NCBI GenBank assembly: GCA_964036195.1
Contig: OZ038450.1
Location: 13,642,701 to 13,706,700, forward strand
Length of the DNA: 64,000 nt
DNA from: Sphaerolaimus hirsutus
Lineage: Eukaryota; Nematoda; Chromadorea; Monhysterida; Sphaerolaimidae
Reading direction: 5' to 3'
A model generated the notes under the pieces. That model did no database searches, was not told the origin of the DNA, and worked only from the letters and a program-made list of their open reading frames with translations. The position numbers were made by a program, and so were the translations under genes. This document shows positions 32,050-45,700 of the stretch, piece by piece. Numbering within the stretch: position 1 is the stretch's first letter; every line of letters begins with the position of its first letter.

Positions 32050-35000
32050 TTCAGTTGGATTACGGTAGCGTTTTCATGCTTTGTTGGACGACGAATGAGA
32101 GTGAATGGCATTTTTTATTAATATTTATTAAGAGCACTATGGGTAAAATTGTGGAGGAGACCAATATCTACAGGTGCCGTGTGATTGAACGAGCATTTAT
32201 TCCTTCTATCAATGGCATACACTCAAACGCAGTGTAACACCATGGTTTCTTTCGGGCCATGCTTAACCGACATCTAGACTGGGACACCGAACATGTTGAC
32301 ACGGAACACATTTAATTATACCCGGCATGCTGAGAATAGGCAATAAAACACATGACCTAATGATTTGGAAGGTGAAAATCTATAAGAAGTATGAAAATTT
32401 GCGATTTTTGGTGCAAATTAGAGTAAAATTGCACAAAAGCGCTCTAGATAGCTAGATAGCTAAGCAATTTGCGGGGGGGGGTGTTCAGGGGAAAGTAGCC
32501 AAAAAAATTGCACCAGGGATAGAAAGATCGCTGGGCGGTTTGGGGTGGGCTTAACCCCCCCCCCCCCCCCGTTGACACAGATGACACAAAATTAGATGTG
32601 CGGTCGGTCTAGATGTCGGATGGCACGGGCTCTTTCTTTCGACATCTACCGTAGGAAAAAAAGGTCAAAATCAAAAATTAGGATCATTGACCTAAAACCG
32701 AAAATCGGTGTCGAAAATGTTGAAAATACAATGCATCGATATCGATATTGTCTCGACAATCACACGGTTCATAACGTCTTTTGATGCGCGTGGGACCTGA
32801 ACCATGAAGTTAAACATTTTATATTGACAATTTAAATATAATGGATGGATACGAGTGCAACTTTCGGACAGGTTGTCATTGAGAATGTGACGAACTGTGA
32901 CGACAAAAAACACAATTCACAAATATTTAGTTCAAAATTTCAGCGAACTACTGCCATATAACCCTCGCTTCCGGTGCAAGCTCGTTCAAGCTTTTTTTAC
33001 TTGTTCCTTATTGTCCATTGTCGGGTGCATTTGTGAACCGGATTTTCGAAGGTTTTTTGCTGAAAAATAAAATTTTCGGACATTGGGGTGTGGGCTGTGA
33101 ACGATGTGCATTGTGCAGCTATCTATCCAGCTTGAAGAGATCGTTTGCCGATTATCGCCAAAATATCAGCGTTTACCTATTTCTTCTAATAGAAGAGCGC
33201 CGTTCTATTTTTTTCGTCAACTTTTTTACCTGCCGTTCTATTAGAGGTGCCGTTCTATTGGAGGCCGCCGTTCTATTTATGTTATCACACATTTCTAGTT
33301 TTTAAATAGCTTTTTTTTGGTGAAGCTTAAGCAATATTTTTAACTCAGAGCATCAATTTCAGATTTTACACGTAGTTGAATGCCTTGCATGTTATCACCA
33401 TCCATTTCTGTGTTTTGGCACTCCCAACATAATTCCTACCTGCCGTTCAATTGGAGGTGCCGTTCAACTGGAGACTGCCGTTCTATTGTTTTCGTGAGTG
33501 CAAAAATGTGCCAAAACCTGCCGTTCAATTGGTCGTATGCCGTTCTATTAGAAGCAATACGGTAATGTATTTCCAAAAATTATAAATCGTGTGAAAACCC
33601 TCTCTCGTTAGCACCCACCTGCCAAATCTCTTGGGGAAAAAGCCATCCAAGTTTCGTCAAATCTTTCAGCAAAAAATTATATACGCTCCTTCAACTACCC
33701 TAATAGAATCCCTGATTTTGTGGGTATCAAAAATATATATTGGCGTTCGAAGTATCCAGAAAATACAAAAATTTCAACAGTGTTCGGAATGAAGTACAGA
33801 TTTTGGAAATGCAAGTAATGTTAGTGGATGAAATATTTGCCGCATAACCGGAAATTTTCTGTATACGTCGCTGGTATTTATGTACATATTTTTAACAGTG
33901 TGTTTATAGAAAAATCTGAAATAAAAAAATCTTTTTCCGGGGTTTAGTTCTGTTGCCTACTGCTAGTAATGCGCCACTATTCATGAGATTTTGCAATACA
34001 GGAAGGCTTTTCCCTGCACGCTTTCGAGGCTGCCTATCCCCACATGGATTTCGATGAATTTTTACACATTGTTCAATTTGCGTGATCTATAATCACTAAT
34101 TAATTAATGAAGTGACAATAATGATCAATTCTTCATGCCAGAATAGAAGGGAGTGAACATAAAATTCAAGGGATTATTTCCCTATAAACATTTACAAAAA
34201 AAATTATGAAAAATGTGCACAACAGCCACAATTGTAGCAAAGTGTCAAACAATTACAAAAATGTGGGTGTGTCATAAAAAAAGGCTTACAGCATTCACAT
34301 GAGTGAGTTCGGTAACCTGACTAGCACATAAATACAATAAGGACTACACAAACAATTCGCCGCTCGTCGCGCTTATAAATTTGCATTCGCAAAACCAGTT
34401 GTGCAAAATCGTAACGGCGCAGGGACTTTGTGCGTTGTTAACTAGCAGCAGCGTACATTCAAAAAAGGGAAAATTCATGCGTACCATTCAAGGTATTCCT
34501 TAATCTTAATCTCAACTAAAAGTACATGGAAGCATTGGTAAAAAGTGAAAATAAACAAGTACCTAGTAGACTGCGCGGATACGATTTTACAAAGCTGATT
34601 TTGCGTGTGAATATATACTAACCTGCCGGACATCTGGATATGAACACGGCGATATTCTCACTGGATATTAAATTGAGAAATAAAGACAAACTTTCTTTAT
34701 CCAACTTAAACTACGTTATCGATATTGCCCCTGTCAAATGTCAAGTGAAGTTTCGATGCGCTGTGAACGTTCTACTGGAAATTTCAAAACTCGCTTTCAA
34801 TTTGTCACTTGACAGAATAGCGTATTGGTATCAGATGGCACGTCAATGACACAAATCATAATTTTCGTCACAATAATTATAACTGTCTCACACAAACGCT
34901 CACACCGAAAAATTCAACATAAGATACTCAAATTCACATTCTGAATAGAATAGTAACTCGCCTCAAACAAAGCACTCAAAAACGACTACCGTATTTCCTC

Positions 35001-36744
35001 AAATAGAAAGGCATACCTCCAATAGAAGGGCACCTCCAATAGAACGGCAGGTAAAAAAGTTGACAAAAAATAGAAAGGCGCTCTTCTATTAGAAGAAACA
35101 CGGTACCTCACATTTATCAGCACGCAGGGCAAGCCAGAAACGCAAACCCCCCTCAAGTCACTCGATTTGATCCAGCTTTACATCTTGCAGCGCGACTGGA
35201 ACATTACTCTCATTATGATTTCCAGTGGCGTTATCGCTGCTGCATTCATTAGTAGCGGACCCGCGTGGAGAGACTTGACTGCGTGTCGCGAATGTAGAGA
35301 GATAATTCGTGTCTTGAAATGAGGGTTAACGTAGCTTAGAAGGAGAGTAAGAGCCCACATACGCTAGTTGACATCGGAAATCGCTAGTTGACATCGTGTC
35401 AACTGAATTCGTGTCAATGTCAACTAAATAACACAAAAAAGAATTTTTAAGCATCACACTTAACAGAAACAATGAAAATTAACTGTCTGATGTAAAATTA
35501 ACTATGCTCTATCAGATAAGAAAGTTGAAATCACGTAATTCACTAAAAATTTAGTTGACACAAATTCAGTTGACATCACGGGTCTCCAAGATTTTGGCCC
35601 TCGCGGGTGCTGGCATAGAAGGCAAAAAGGGGAAAAAATAACTAAAAACAGGTTAAAAGTAGCTAAAATAGGGTAAAAATAGGTATATAAACATGTGTAT
35701 AGATGAAAGCCGCGATTTTGATCGTGACAAACTATAAAAAGTACGAAAATTAGCGATTTTGAGCGAAAATTGGGTCAAAATTTCTCAAAAATCACTACGG
35801 ATAGGTAGATAGCTGGCCGATTTGGGGGATAGATAGCCAAAAAATTTGCCTCCGGGATAGATAGATAGCTGAGCGACCTCCGGGATAGATAGAAAGCTGG
35901 GGGATTTTGGGGGGCAGCCCCCCCCCCCTAGGAGACCCCTGGTTGACATCCAGCGTGTGTGGCGCCTAAGAGACTTCCGACAATTTTGGAACACACTGTA
36001 TCTAGGTTCGGTTGGCTTGGATTAACACATCCCTGCATTTATGTACCTATCTACCTACATATCTAGTTTAGCTAATGGCCAAGAAGCACGCCATCGTGGT
36101 ACAATTTTCATACGTAACTGCGCGCGTCCTACCGCGGTCGCAGGAGTGAATGTGGCTAAACAGATTATGCGTGCGCGTGCATTTACGCTGACATTAAACG
36201 CGTGTCACCTTAAAAGAGCGCTAACTGCATAATTATGCATCTTTGAGAGTCAGTTTAAGTCAAGAGAGTGTGAGTGAGGTATGTGTTTGCAATTAGTAAT
36301 TCAATTTGATACACAAAGTATTTAAATACAGACGCAATAAATGCATACCCCGATGAAAAAAGCTGCAAGACATCGACATATGAGGCGTCCACATCTACAA
36401 ATCGATGATAACTCCGAAAATTTCAAAAATTGAGTTAAGAAAACGGAAACGGTATCTACAATTTTTGAAAACAAATTTCAAGGCCCCTCGCGCCCACAAT
36501 TAGGAACAGTTATAGAAAAAACCCATCAAGAATTCGAATACTAATAAGTGCGCAAATTTCCCCATAAAGCAAAACCGACTTTTAGAAGTAGAAGCCTCAT
36601 AAATATGTAGATGTTGGAAATCATGTCCAAGGTGTTAAGGGATAACAATTTTTCCGAACAAATCGTACCAAGAACACATTACCACCACAGAAGCAAGCGC
36701 AAAGCATTTGTACACCTCGAACTAAAAACAACCACAAAAAAGAC
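32050..36744. other. Repeat-rich intergenic region
   Basis: No credible exon on either strand. Contents: a CAGGGGT-type fragment near 32330-32575; two blocks of CCGTTCTATTGGAGG-type repeats (33200-33560, and inverted at 34988-35104); a GTTGACATC hairpin (35370-35575); and the 35577 hAT-like element. 33600-34980 and 35950-36740 look unique and AT-rich; the latter would include the ANKMY2 3-prime UTR. Confidence 0.5.
35577..35942. mobile_element. CAGGGGT (GATAGATAGCTG) hAT-like element
   Basis: Identical TTGACATC lies on both sides (35569-35576 and 35943-35950). The ends ACGGGTCTCC and GGAGACCCCTGG are near-inverted, and the body has CCTCCGGGATAGATAGATAG as in the 17947 copy. Confidence 0.85.
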
Positions 36745-39700
36745 TCACCCCAGACCGCTGGTCAGACTAGCCTTCTGCATCAATTCAAACTGTTCATTTT
36801 CCTTATCCGTGCACACCTCATTCTGTTCATCGAGGCTCATTTGTGCGAACTTCTCCGCCAATGAACTGCAGTGACGCTTGTGTTCGAACCAGTGGAACTT
36901 TTGACAGTCGGAACTGCAGTAGTTTACCTGCAATTGTTTGTTGTTGTTTGTTTTTTTTGGGGGTGTAATCAGGGGTAGGGTTGGAAAAAAACTTTTTTTT
37001 TTAAATCGATGTTTTTTTTTAAAAAAACAACGTTTTTTTTAAAAGCTCCCAGATATGACCTAGTGTCAACATATATAGGTATATCAGACAGTGGCAATAC
37101 TCTGTGATGTTAAATATGACCATATAATGGCTGTGGAGCCATGGGATAGCATTATAAGTGGTGATTTGTGTCAAAAATATCCATTTTTCGTCGACATATC
37201 GTTCGTATATCGCCTTATAGTCGAATGTTCCTGACTTCAGGTAAAGTTTGGCACGGAATAGTGATCAAACAAGGTTATAAAAGGAGGTTGTTACTTTGGG
37301 AGTGAAGTCACACACTGTGGAGGTACATGGAAGCACATTACCTCAATATTATATATTACAGCAACATATGTCGGCTTATTCACCCATGGTAGCACATAGA
37401 AATGGATGTTTTGATACTAAAAATGCAACAAAACCAATGAAAACAACCACCAATGTCAATTTGTGTGTGAAATTGCGCACTTGCGCGCAAAAATTTTGCA
37501 AAATACCTAGTGCTTAGTACTAAAAATTTCGGCCGATGTTTTAAAAAAAAAAAAACATTTCGGACGTCATGTTTTTAAAAAACAACAACGTTTTTTTTAA
37601 AAAAAAAACGTTTAAAAAAAACATCGGCCAACCCTAATCAGGGGAATCCCTTTTCTGGTTGGAAACATTATTATTCACATAAAAATTAATTTTCAATCGC
37701 AATAGCTATCTGTCCACCCGTAAAAATTTACTTAGCTAATCATTACATTACATAAATCATACATACCGTATTTACTCGAATAATTCCCCGGGGAATTATT
37801 TTTTCGTCAGACATTTCTGAGGGGGAACTATTCGAGGGGGGAATTATTCAAGTGGGGGGATTATTTAATTTTCCTCAAAATTTTCAAGCATGTATCTATC
37901 ACACAATTAACACATTTTGTCCTTGTGGCCGCTGCTAGTGCACATTCCATAGCATCTTTGCACGCCGGATGTGCTGCATTTACATTCGATGAATCAAACC
38001 AGACACAGCTTGCTCTGCTTCATCGGTTATTTAAAAAAAACATGTGCATTTAAAAAATTATACCATCATTGGGGGGGGAATTATTCAAGTGGGGGAATTA
38101 TTTTTTCCTCACCCGTCTAACAGGGGGGAACTATTCGAGGGGGGAATTATTCAAGTGGGGGAACTATTCGAGTAAATACGGTACATTTACATCATCATTG
38201 AGTGCCGGCATGCAAAGGTATATTTTATGTAAATAGGTAAAAATTTCAGTTTACTGATCAATGATGTAAATATATTCCATACATCGACCCACTATCCACG
38301 TACTTTTCCGGTCCGGATTTCACTTTTTAAAGTTGTCTTTTCAAAAGTGTGTTGTCGTAATCGCGCTATCCAGAGACTTCACTCAACACCATATAAAATT
38401 TCTCAGCACGAGAAAAATTCACAGACACGTAATTTTGCGACGAAAAAGTTCAAGCCGTTGCAAAAAGTATTCGGCGTGCAAAATGGTGAACAAGGGATTC
38501 GATATTACGATAGCGCTGTTTTTCATCACGATGATTATCCTGGCCACCGTGACAGTGGTTCGATTTTTAACGGTTTTTTTTGTTGCAAAATTACACGAAT
38601 AAAAAATCCTGGTAAAGTTGTCGTTCAAACTGTTGAGTATGAAGAATCGTTTACAATTGCTTGGAGTTAAAACGGGGTGATTGTGATCCAGAGTGGGGCA
38701 AAATTTCGGCGATTCTGCAATTTGTTAAGTGTGACAAATGTAAGTATCAAGCGGATGTAAAGTGTTAAATAACTTGATTGGTGACATCACTTCACCTAGG
38801 GTTGGCACTTGATTTTTTAAACTGATTTAAAAAAAAATCTGATTTTTTATTGTAAAAAATCAAGGGGTGGAAACTGATTTTATTTAAAAAAAGCTAAAAT
38901 GAAAAATTCCTGGTAGACTTGCACTAGGTATTTTGCAATTTTTTGCGCTGCAATTTCTAATACACATTACCATTGGTGATGTTTTCATGGGTTTTGGGGC
39001 ATTTTTAGTGTAAACGTTTGCATTTATTCATGCTACAGTGTAATAATAAGCCGTGATATGCTAGTGTAGTATATAATATTCAGCCAATGTGCCCTCACAT
39101 ACTTCTACAGTGTGTAGCATCACTGTCAATGTATTAGCCTTCTCTTACAGCCTTATTTAGGCACTATTCCATGCTTAACTTCACTTGAAGTCACAAACGT
39201 TTGACAAAATGCGATATACGTAACAAGTCGCCATAAAATGGATATTTTTGAATGAAATCACTGCTTATAATACTATCCCATGACTCCACAGTCATAATAT
39301 GACCACAATAGCCATAACAATAAATTGTCTGACACTTAGCATAGACATATTCTCTATACCCCATTTTGGGCGATTTTTAAAAAAATTGATTTTTTTTTAA
39401 ATAGAGGCGTTCGAAAAAAATTTGAAGATTTTTTTCTAACCCTAACTTCACCTATGCTTGAATGTTCACAACAACTTTAATTGAAACTTGATAACATACA
39501 GAATTGGCACCGAAGGGGCCACACACGCTGGATGTCAACTGAATTCGTGTCAACTAAATTTTAGTGAATTGTGTGATTTCAATTTTCCTATCTGATAGAG
39601 CATAGTTAATTTTACATAACGACACGTAATTCTCATTCTTTCTATTTTCTTTTGTTCTAATCGTTTTTTTTTGTGTTATTTAGTTGACATTGACACGGAT

Positions 39701-42700
39701 TTAAATGACACGAATTCGCGATGTCAACTATCGTATTTATGTGGGCCCTAAGTGTCATTATACCGTGACCAGGCTCCAACACTTAAACTTTCAGATATAC
39801 GATGATGGGATCTCGGGTGTGATAATGATGGCGGCAGCGATGTCAGTGTGCTTGGGGCTGGTCGTGACGTGCGTACTAGTCCACAGAAGACGAATGAACC
39901 ACACCAGTGAAGGGAGGTGAGTTCATAATATAAATTATGGTGTAATTATGTCTGATTTCAGCACGAAACTTACGCGTCCCTTCTCACGCATTCGCAACAT
40001 TTTTCATTCTCAGTAGTTCATTTGTTTGAATTTAAATACAGCTGAATATGTAAATAAATATTCAACTCTATACCATTGCCAATTCGGAATTTTTTGGCTG
40101 TTTTGGCCTGAAATTTTTTTCTCTCGCGTATCTATGCATCCACGAAAAACGACTCACTATCACCACGTTTCCACACACTAAAAATGCCTGCTTAACCCAC
40201 AAAACCGTCTGGGCGCACCTAGGGTTCAAACGGGATTTACTTTTCGGGATCGGGATCGGGATTCACTTTTTGAGATTTCGGGATCGGGATCGGGATCGGG
40301 ATTGGCCGGGATTGGGGTCACGGGATCGGGATCGGGATTGGCATTTTTTCGGGATCAGGATTGGGGTCTAGGGATAGAGATTTTTGTCACTGTTCTGGCA
40401 TTCACAGTTGTTCATAAAGGTCTCAAAACACTGTTGGATGCCAGAAAAGTGACATAAAATGGATGCTGGGGGTTTGCGTTCACATTTTTGCACGCAAAAA
40501 TGTCATTTTTTCACTTTCACTTTAATTTTCACTATTTTTTCCGGGATCGGGATCCCGGACTTGGGAGATTCTCGGGATCGGGATTTGAAAGTTTTCGGGA
40601 TCGGGATCGGGATTGGTATTTTTGGATTTCGGGATCGGGATTGGGGTTTCGGGATCGAGATCGGGATCGGGACTGCTAAATCCCGGAATTTCACGGGATC
40701 CGGGATAGGGTTCAAACGGGACCAGTTTTTCTGACCGGGACCGGGACCAGAAATTTTCTAATGTCGGGACCGGGACCGGGACCGGGACTGGGGGGTCGGG
40801 ACCGGGACTGGCTTTTTTCAATTGTCGGGACCGGGACCGGGACCGGGGGGTCCGGACAGGGACTGGGATTTGCCGAACCAGGTACCGGAACTGCGGTATT
40901 GTTTGAACCTTATTGGTATGTTGTTCCACACACCTCCACTGTGTGTAGGACCACTCTCAATGTATTAGCCTTTTCTTATAACATTATTCAAGCAGTATTC
41001 CATTGCCATCTTCACTTGAAGTTGTGAATACCGTATTTCCTCGAAATACCCCCCCCTTGAAATACCCCCCCCTCGTTTGACCCCCCCCCCCCTCTCGAGA
41101 CCACTATGAAACAATCACCCCCCCCCCTCGAAATACCCCCCCCCAAATTGAGTGTAAAGGGAACGTACATGACAATAACTGTAGTTTGTGTTCAGTGTAC
41201 TGCAGAACACACGTTAAAACAATGTCGGTGTCACGTTAGAACAGTGTACATACCATCTACATACTAATATTAGTCTACAGAACCTTATAAATGGCGGTTT
41301 TTGTTGCATTTTTCGACGTCTGCGTACGTTTCAGACGACAATTTCGTTCTTGGTTTTCAAAAATTTTCTTGTGAAATAATAACCCCCCCCCCCTCGAAAT
41401 ACCCGCCCCCTCGTTTAACCCCCCCCCTCTCGGGACCACTATGAAACAATCACCCCCCGGGGGGTATTTCGAGGAAATACGGTATTTGATGAAACGCGAT
41501 GTACGCAGGATTTTTTTGGGAGGGGGGGGGGCGGCGCCAGTTGTAGGTGCCAACGCCATGGCAGTATTGGCGCTGACGTTGGCGCCAACGTCTACAATAT
41601 AGGTATCTTTATATACCTATATTTCGTACTAGAATCATGTTGGGGACCTTTCTAACGCTGTCACTTTATGGAAAAATACATAGTAATCATTGGCTGGGTA
41701 TATGCGCGCTTGCGCGCAAAATTTTTTTAGATGTTTCTACAGAATCGCATTAGAAAAGTGCCATTTCTGGCAAATTTTTTTTTGAAAAATACGTTTTTTC
41801 CATGCCTTGTCGGGACCGCTATAAAATTCCGGGACCGGGACCGGGACTGGGTGGTCGGGACCGGGACCGGGACTGGCTTTTTTTAATTGTCGGGACCGGG
41901 ACCGGGACTGGGGTGTCGGGACCGGGACCGGGACCGGGACCGCCCCAGTCCCGACTTTTGGCCGAACCATGTACCGGGACCGCGGTCCCGTTTGAACCCT
42001 AATTCGGGATCGGGATCGGGATCCCGTTTGAACCCTAGGCGCACCCCCGCAGAGTGGTCAGACCAGGCCCCTACACGGAGCGGCTGCCCACACCCCGCCC
42101 AGCGCCCAGACTTCCCGCCCGCCCCGCCGGGGGTAGCGTGTCGTTCCCACCCCCTGCCCAGCCGATCCCACCCCCCGTACCGGAGACTTTGGGTAGCGAG
42201 GAGGTACCGCAAATGCCAAAGACACCGTCGACAAAGACTCATAGGAGACCGAGGGTGACTTGGAATCGAATTTATTTCTAACACTAGTTGTGTTAAGTTG
42301 ACTGATAATTGAGGCGTCTAATTCTAAAAGTCGACTAGTCCACAAAATGCGATTTTGGTGCGTGTCCAATTTGGCTCTCTCATGCTTTCCATTAAGTTCC
42401 ATATGTTCACAATAAAGTGTCAAATTGTCAGCCCCTGCTCTCGACCTATATGTGAAAAATGGGGTGTCCATCAATCTCCATTTGGTCAGAACAACTGTTT
42501 CGGGGGGGGGGGGGAATGGACTTGTCGACTTGTTGCACGCGCGAACATTTTTATTCATGGCAACGACGAGGCTGCCTTAAGGGAAATTTATGGACTTGTC
42601 GACTTTTAGAAATCGGTTTCCACAGTGGACTTTTCACATTTCTTGCTTTTTCCTAACAAAAAAGACGAACGGTTGACTTTTAGCCCAAAACAAGTGGACT

Positions 42701-45700
42701 TGTCGACTTCTTGCCCTAATTTGCTGCATTTTATCCCTAAAATGTCAAATTTGACACTATCGTATATAGGCATGAGGTCAAAAACTTTTTGGAAAAAAAT
42801 GAAAAACGTGCGGGAGTAGCCGCAGATGACGTTCCCGGCCTAACTCGAAATTTTCATATTTTGGTCTTCTCGACTTTTAGAATTGGACGCCTCAATTGAA
42901 ATGGAAACTGGGTATTTATAAATGACTACTACACTCACATTATTTATTTTAAATAAAAATTTACTAGTCTACGTGTCTTGCACTCATAACTTCACCTATC
43001 ATCTAAAACTATTAAACCATCACTCCATCCTTCCCCAAACTTGACATATTTACTTAAATACCCCTCAACGACGATAAGAATAGTGCCCAATGGTGAATTT
43101 CTCAACACAACCAATTTACAGTTTCGCGTCAGCCACGTACCATTAGTCCACAAGCGAACGGAGTCTCAAACCGCGGAAAATGGACAAGAAAATAGCGGGG
43201 CGCCGTCGCCGCTAAGCTCTAAATCGGTAGAGGAACCGGATTCGGAGAGATCTAATGCCGCCGTTACCGGGACCGCCAGCGTGCAATCGGTGCGAAAATG
43301 TTTTTTTATTGTTGTGGGGAAATTTCGGAGAGACTATGCGCGGGGAAAACAAACTGGATTTGGGGTTCTAAATACGGTTCACGTGGGATCCAGATTCCGG
43401 TTTTGGATTCCAGACAAGATCAAAATGCCGCAGGCAATTTACCGCAAATTTGAAACTTAACGGAAATTTATCATGGCTTGAATATATGTCAATAAATAAC
43501 CGCTGACTGCTGAATGGGTATATGAACTCTGCTCGCTAATTAAAACTCCCTAACAACAACATCAGCTATGCGTGACGGACGTGTCGCCGCCGGATAACGA
43601 AAAAAAAGATAGTGTTTACAAGAAAACATTGATAGCTACCTCAAGCGATGTGCCGTACCCCCATACCCCGTGCCCGTATCCCCGTACTCCAAAGTGATTT
43701 ACAGTGATTGGTGTGAAAAATGATGCTGTGAAACATTTGTGAAATGTGAAATACTCTAGTTTTGTGTGAGACAATTGTCCGCCTAAAATGGCTCGATGTG
43801 AATGAAAAAGCTGAAATTTGTCTGAAGTAGCTGAAATTTGTCTGATGTCTGATTTGTTCCGCGGGTACAAAATATCGTTTTTAGACGAATTGTTGCGCTT
43901 GCTTAAATGCATTCAACGATGCTCAGAAGCGCGGAACAGACATTTTGAGAAAAAGTTTTCAGGGTGAGAAAGTTTTTCCACGATTATGTTCAACCCTGAA
44001 AACTTTGTAGAGTTTCATCGTACAAAAACAAATTCATGTCACCCACCAACAGTCACCAGTCACAAACACAATCATATTCCGGTTCCACAAAACCAAACCA
44101 AACCGACCATTTTGCACGCGGCGCAGCGTTTCCTCGCTCTGGGCTCGCCGCAAGTGGCGCAAAATGTAGCGTCCATGGCCATGCGATTGCCCAGGATGAC
44201 CTGCTGCAGCACGTTGATCGCCGTCGGCTCTTTGCCCTGCGATTTGCGCTTGAAATTAATACCGAAAATAGCTGAACAAGAGGTTAGTAGTGGGGTTTGA
44301 GGGGGGCTTACGCCCTCCGAACGATGCTGCTATATGTCTACCATGGGCAGGGACGTATCCAGGATTTTTGAGCGGGGGGGGGGCTGCTTGTTTACGGAGG
44401 CCGGCGAGCGGGCGGGGGGGGGGGGGCTCAGCTCCCCCTAACATTTTACGTACAGAGTGGCGGAATGGCGCCATGGCGCCATTGGCGTTGGTGCCAGCGC
44501 CATGGAACACTGTATATGTATGTAAATATACATACAAATACAGCAAACAGCACACATTTGCGTATATTTATAAAGATTTCGGCCACAGGGAGCAACTCTG
44601 CTACTAATACATTACGTCTGGTGAAAAATGCGCGCTTGCGCGGAAAAATTTTTTACGCTGACGTTGAAAAGGTTGAATTTTTCGGCCACTTTCTGGTCTC
44701 ACCCCGGGAAGGGGGGGGGCTGCAGCCCCCCCCCCCGCCCCCCCCCCCTGGATACGGCCCTGACCATTGGGCGAAAACTTGACCCCCATCCGTCCTATTA
44801 TACGGTTGCGTTTTATCGTAATATGGTCGTAATGTTTCCTTCTGGAGAAAAAATGCAAATCCGCAAGACCTAATTTAAATTTTTTTTGCCCTGTACCGCG
44901 TAAATGGTCAAAGAATATTATACAATTACACGTGAAAACCAAACTAAATACCTACAAATACCCGGCAAAAATACGATGAATCGAACGGCTTTTAAACCAG
45001 GTCACATTGAAAACCGTCGCTTCTCAAATCCTAAACGCGTCTTTTCTACCGGGTCATTCCACAAAACTAACAATTTCCGTCTGCGCTAGTTGTCTGAGCA
45101 CAGTTTGAAACAAAACAGACTGGTGATATGGAAATTTCTGCACCGCTCGTCGTACCAAATGTTCCAATTGCTTTGCGAACCAATGATCTCTTCCCTGTAA
45201 TTGAAAAGTTTCATTTTAGAAGTGTACCAAGGAATCAATCTGTTTTGAACATGTGCACTAATGCAAAAAATTCGTGTGGCCCAAGAAAGCCATATGAATT
45301 TCATGGTTGACATCCAATATCGAAATCCGTTTTTATTGAGGAAAACTACAAATATGTGATCGTAAAATCCACCTTCAGCAAAAAAATTTCTGGGCTCTGC
45401 ACTAGGGATGGATAAAAATAGCTTTTTTTAACGGCCCGCTTTTTTTTTAAAGCGTACTTTTTTAAAAAAACGCTATTTTTTAAAAAAGCGCTTTTTTCGC
45501 TTTTTTCAAAAAATGTCAAGACATTTCCTAGAAAGCTCCCAAATATAGTTCTGAGTCAAAATGTACAGGTATATCATACAGGTGGCAGCACTTGTGAGTA
45601 TATATAGCCATAGAATGGCTCTTGAGCAGTGGGATAGCATTATAAGTGGGGTTTTATGCCAAAAATTTCACTTTTTATGTTGATTAGTTATGTAAATTGC

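Noticed and set aside
40459-42002. Open frames through Gly/Arg/Asp-rich and Pro/Arg-rich translations
   Set aside because: They translate GGGATC and GGGACC hexamer arrays in a transposon.
41883-42558. Minus-strand frames of 133 and 166 codons
   Set aside because: They are shadows of the plus-strand proline-rich exon 42053-42281 and of the hexamer array.
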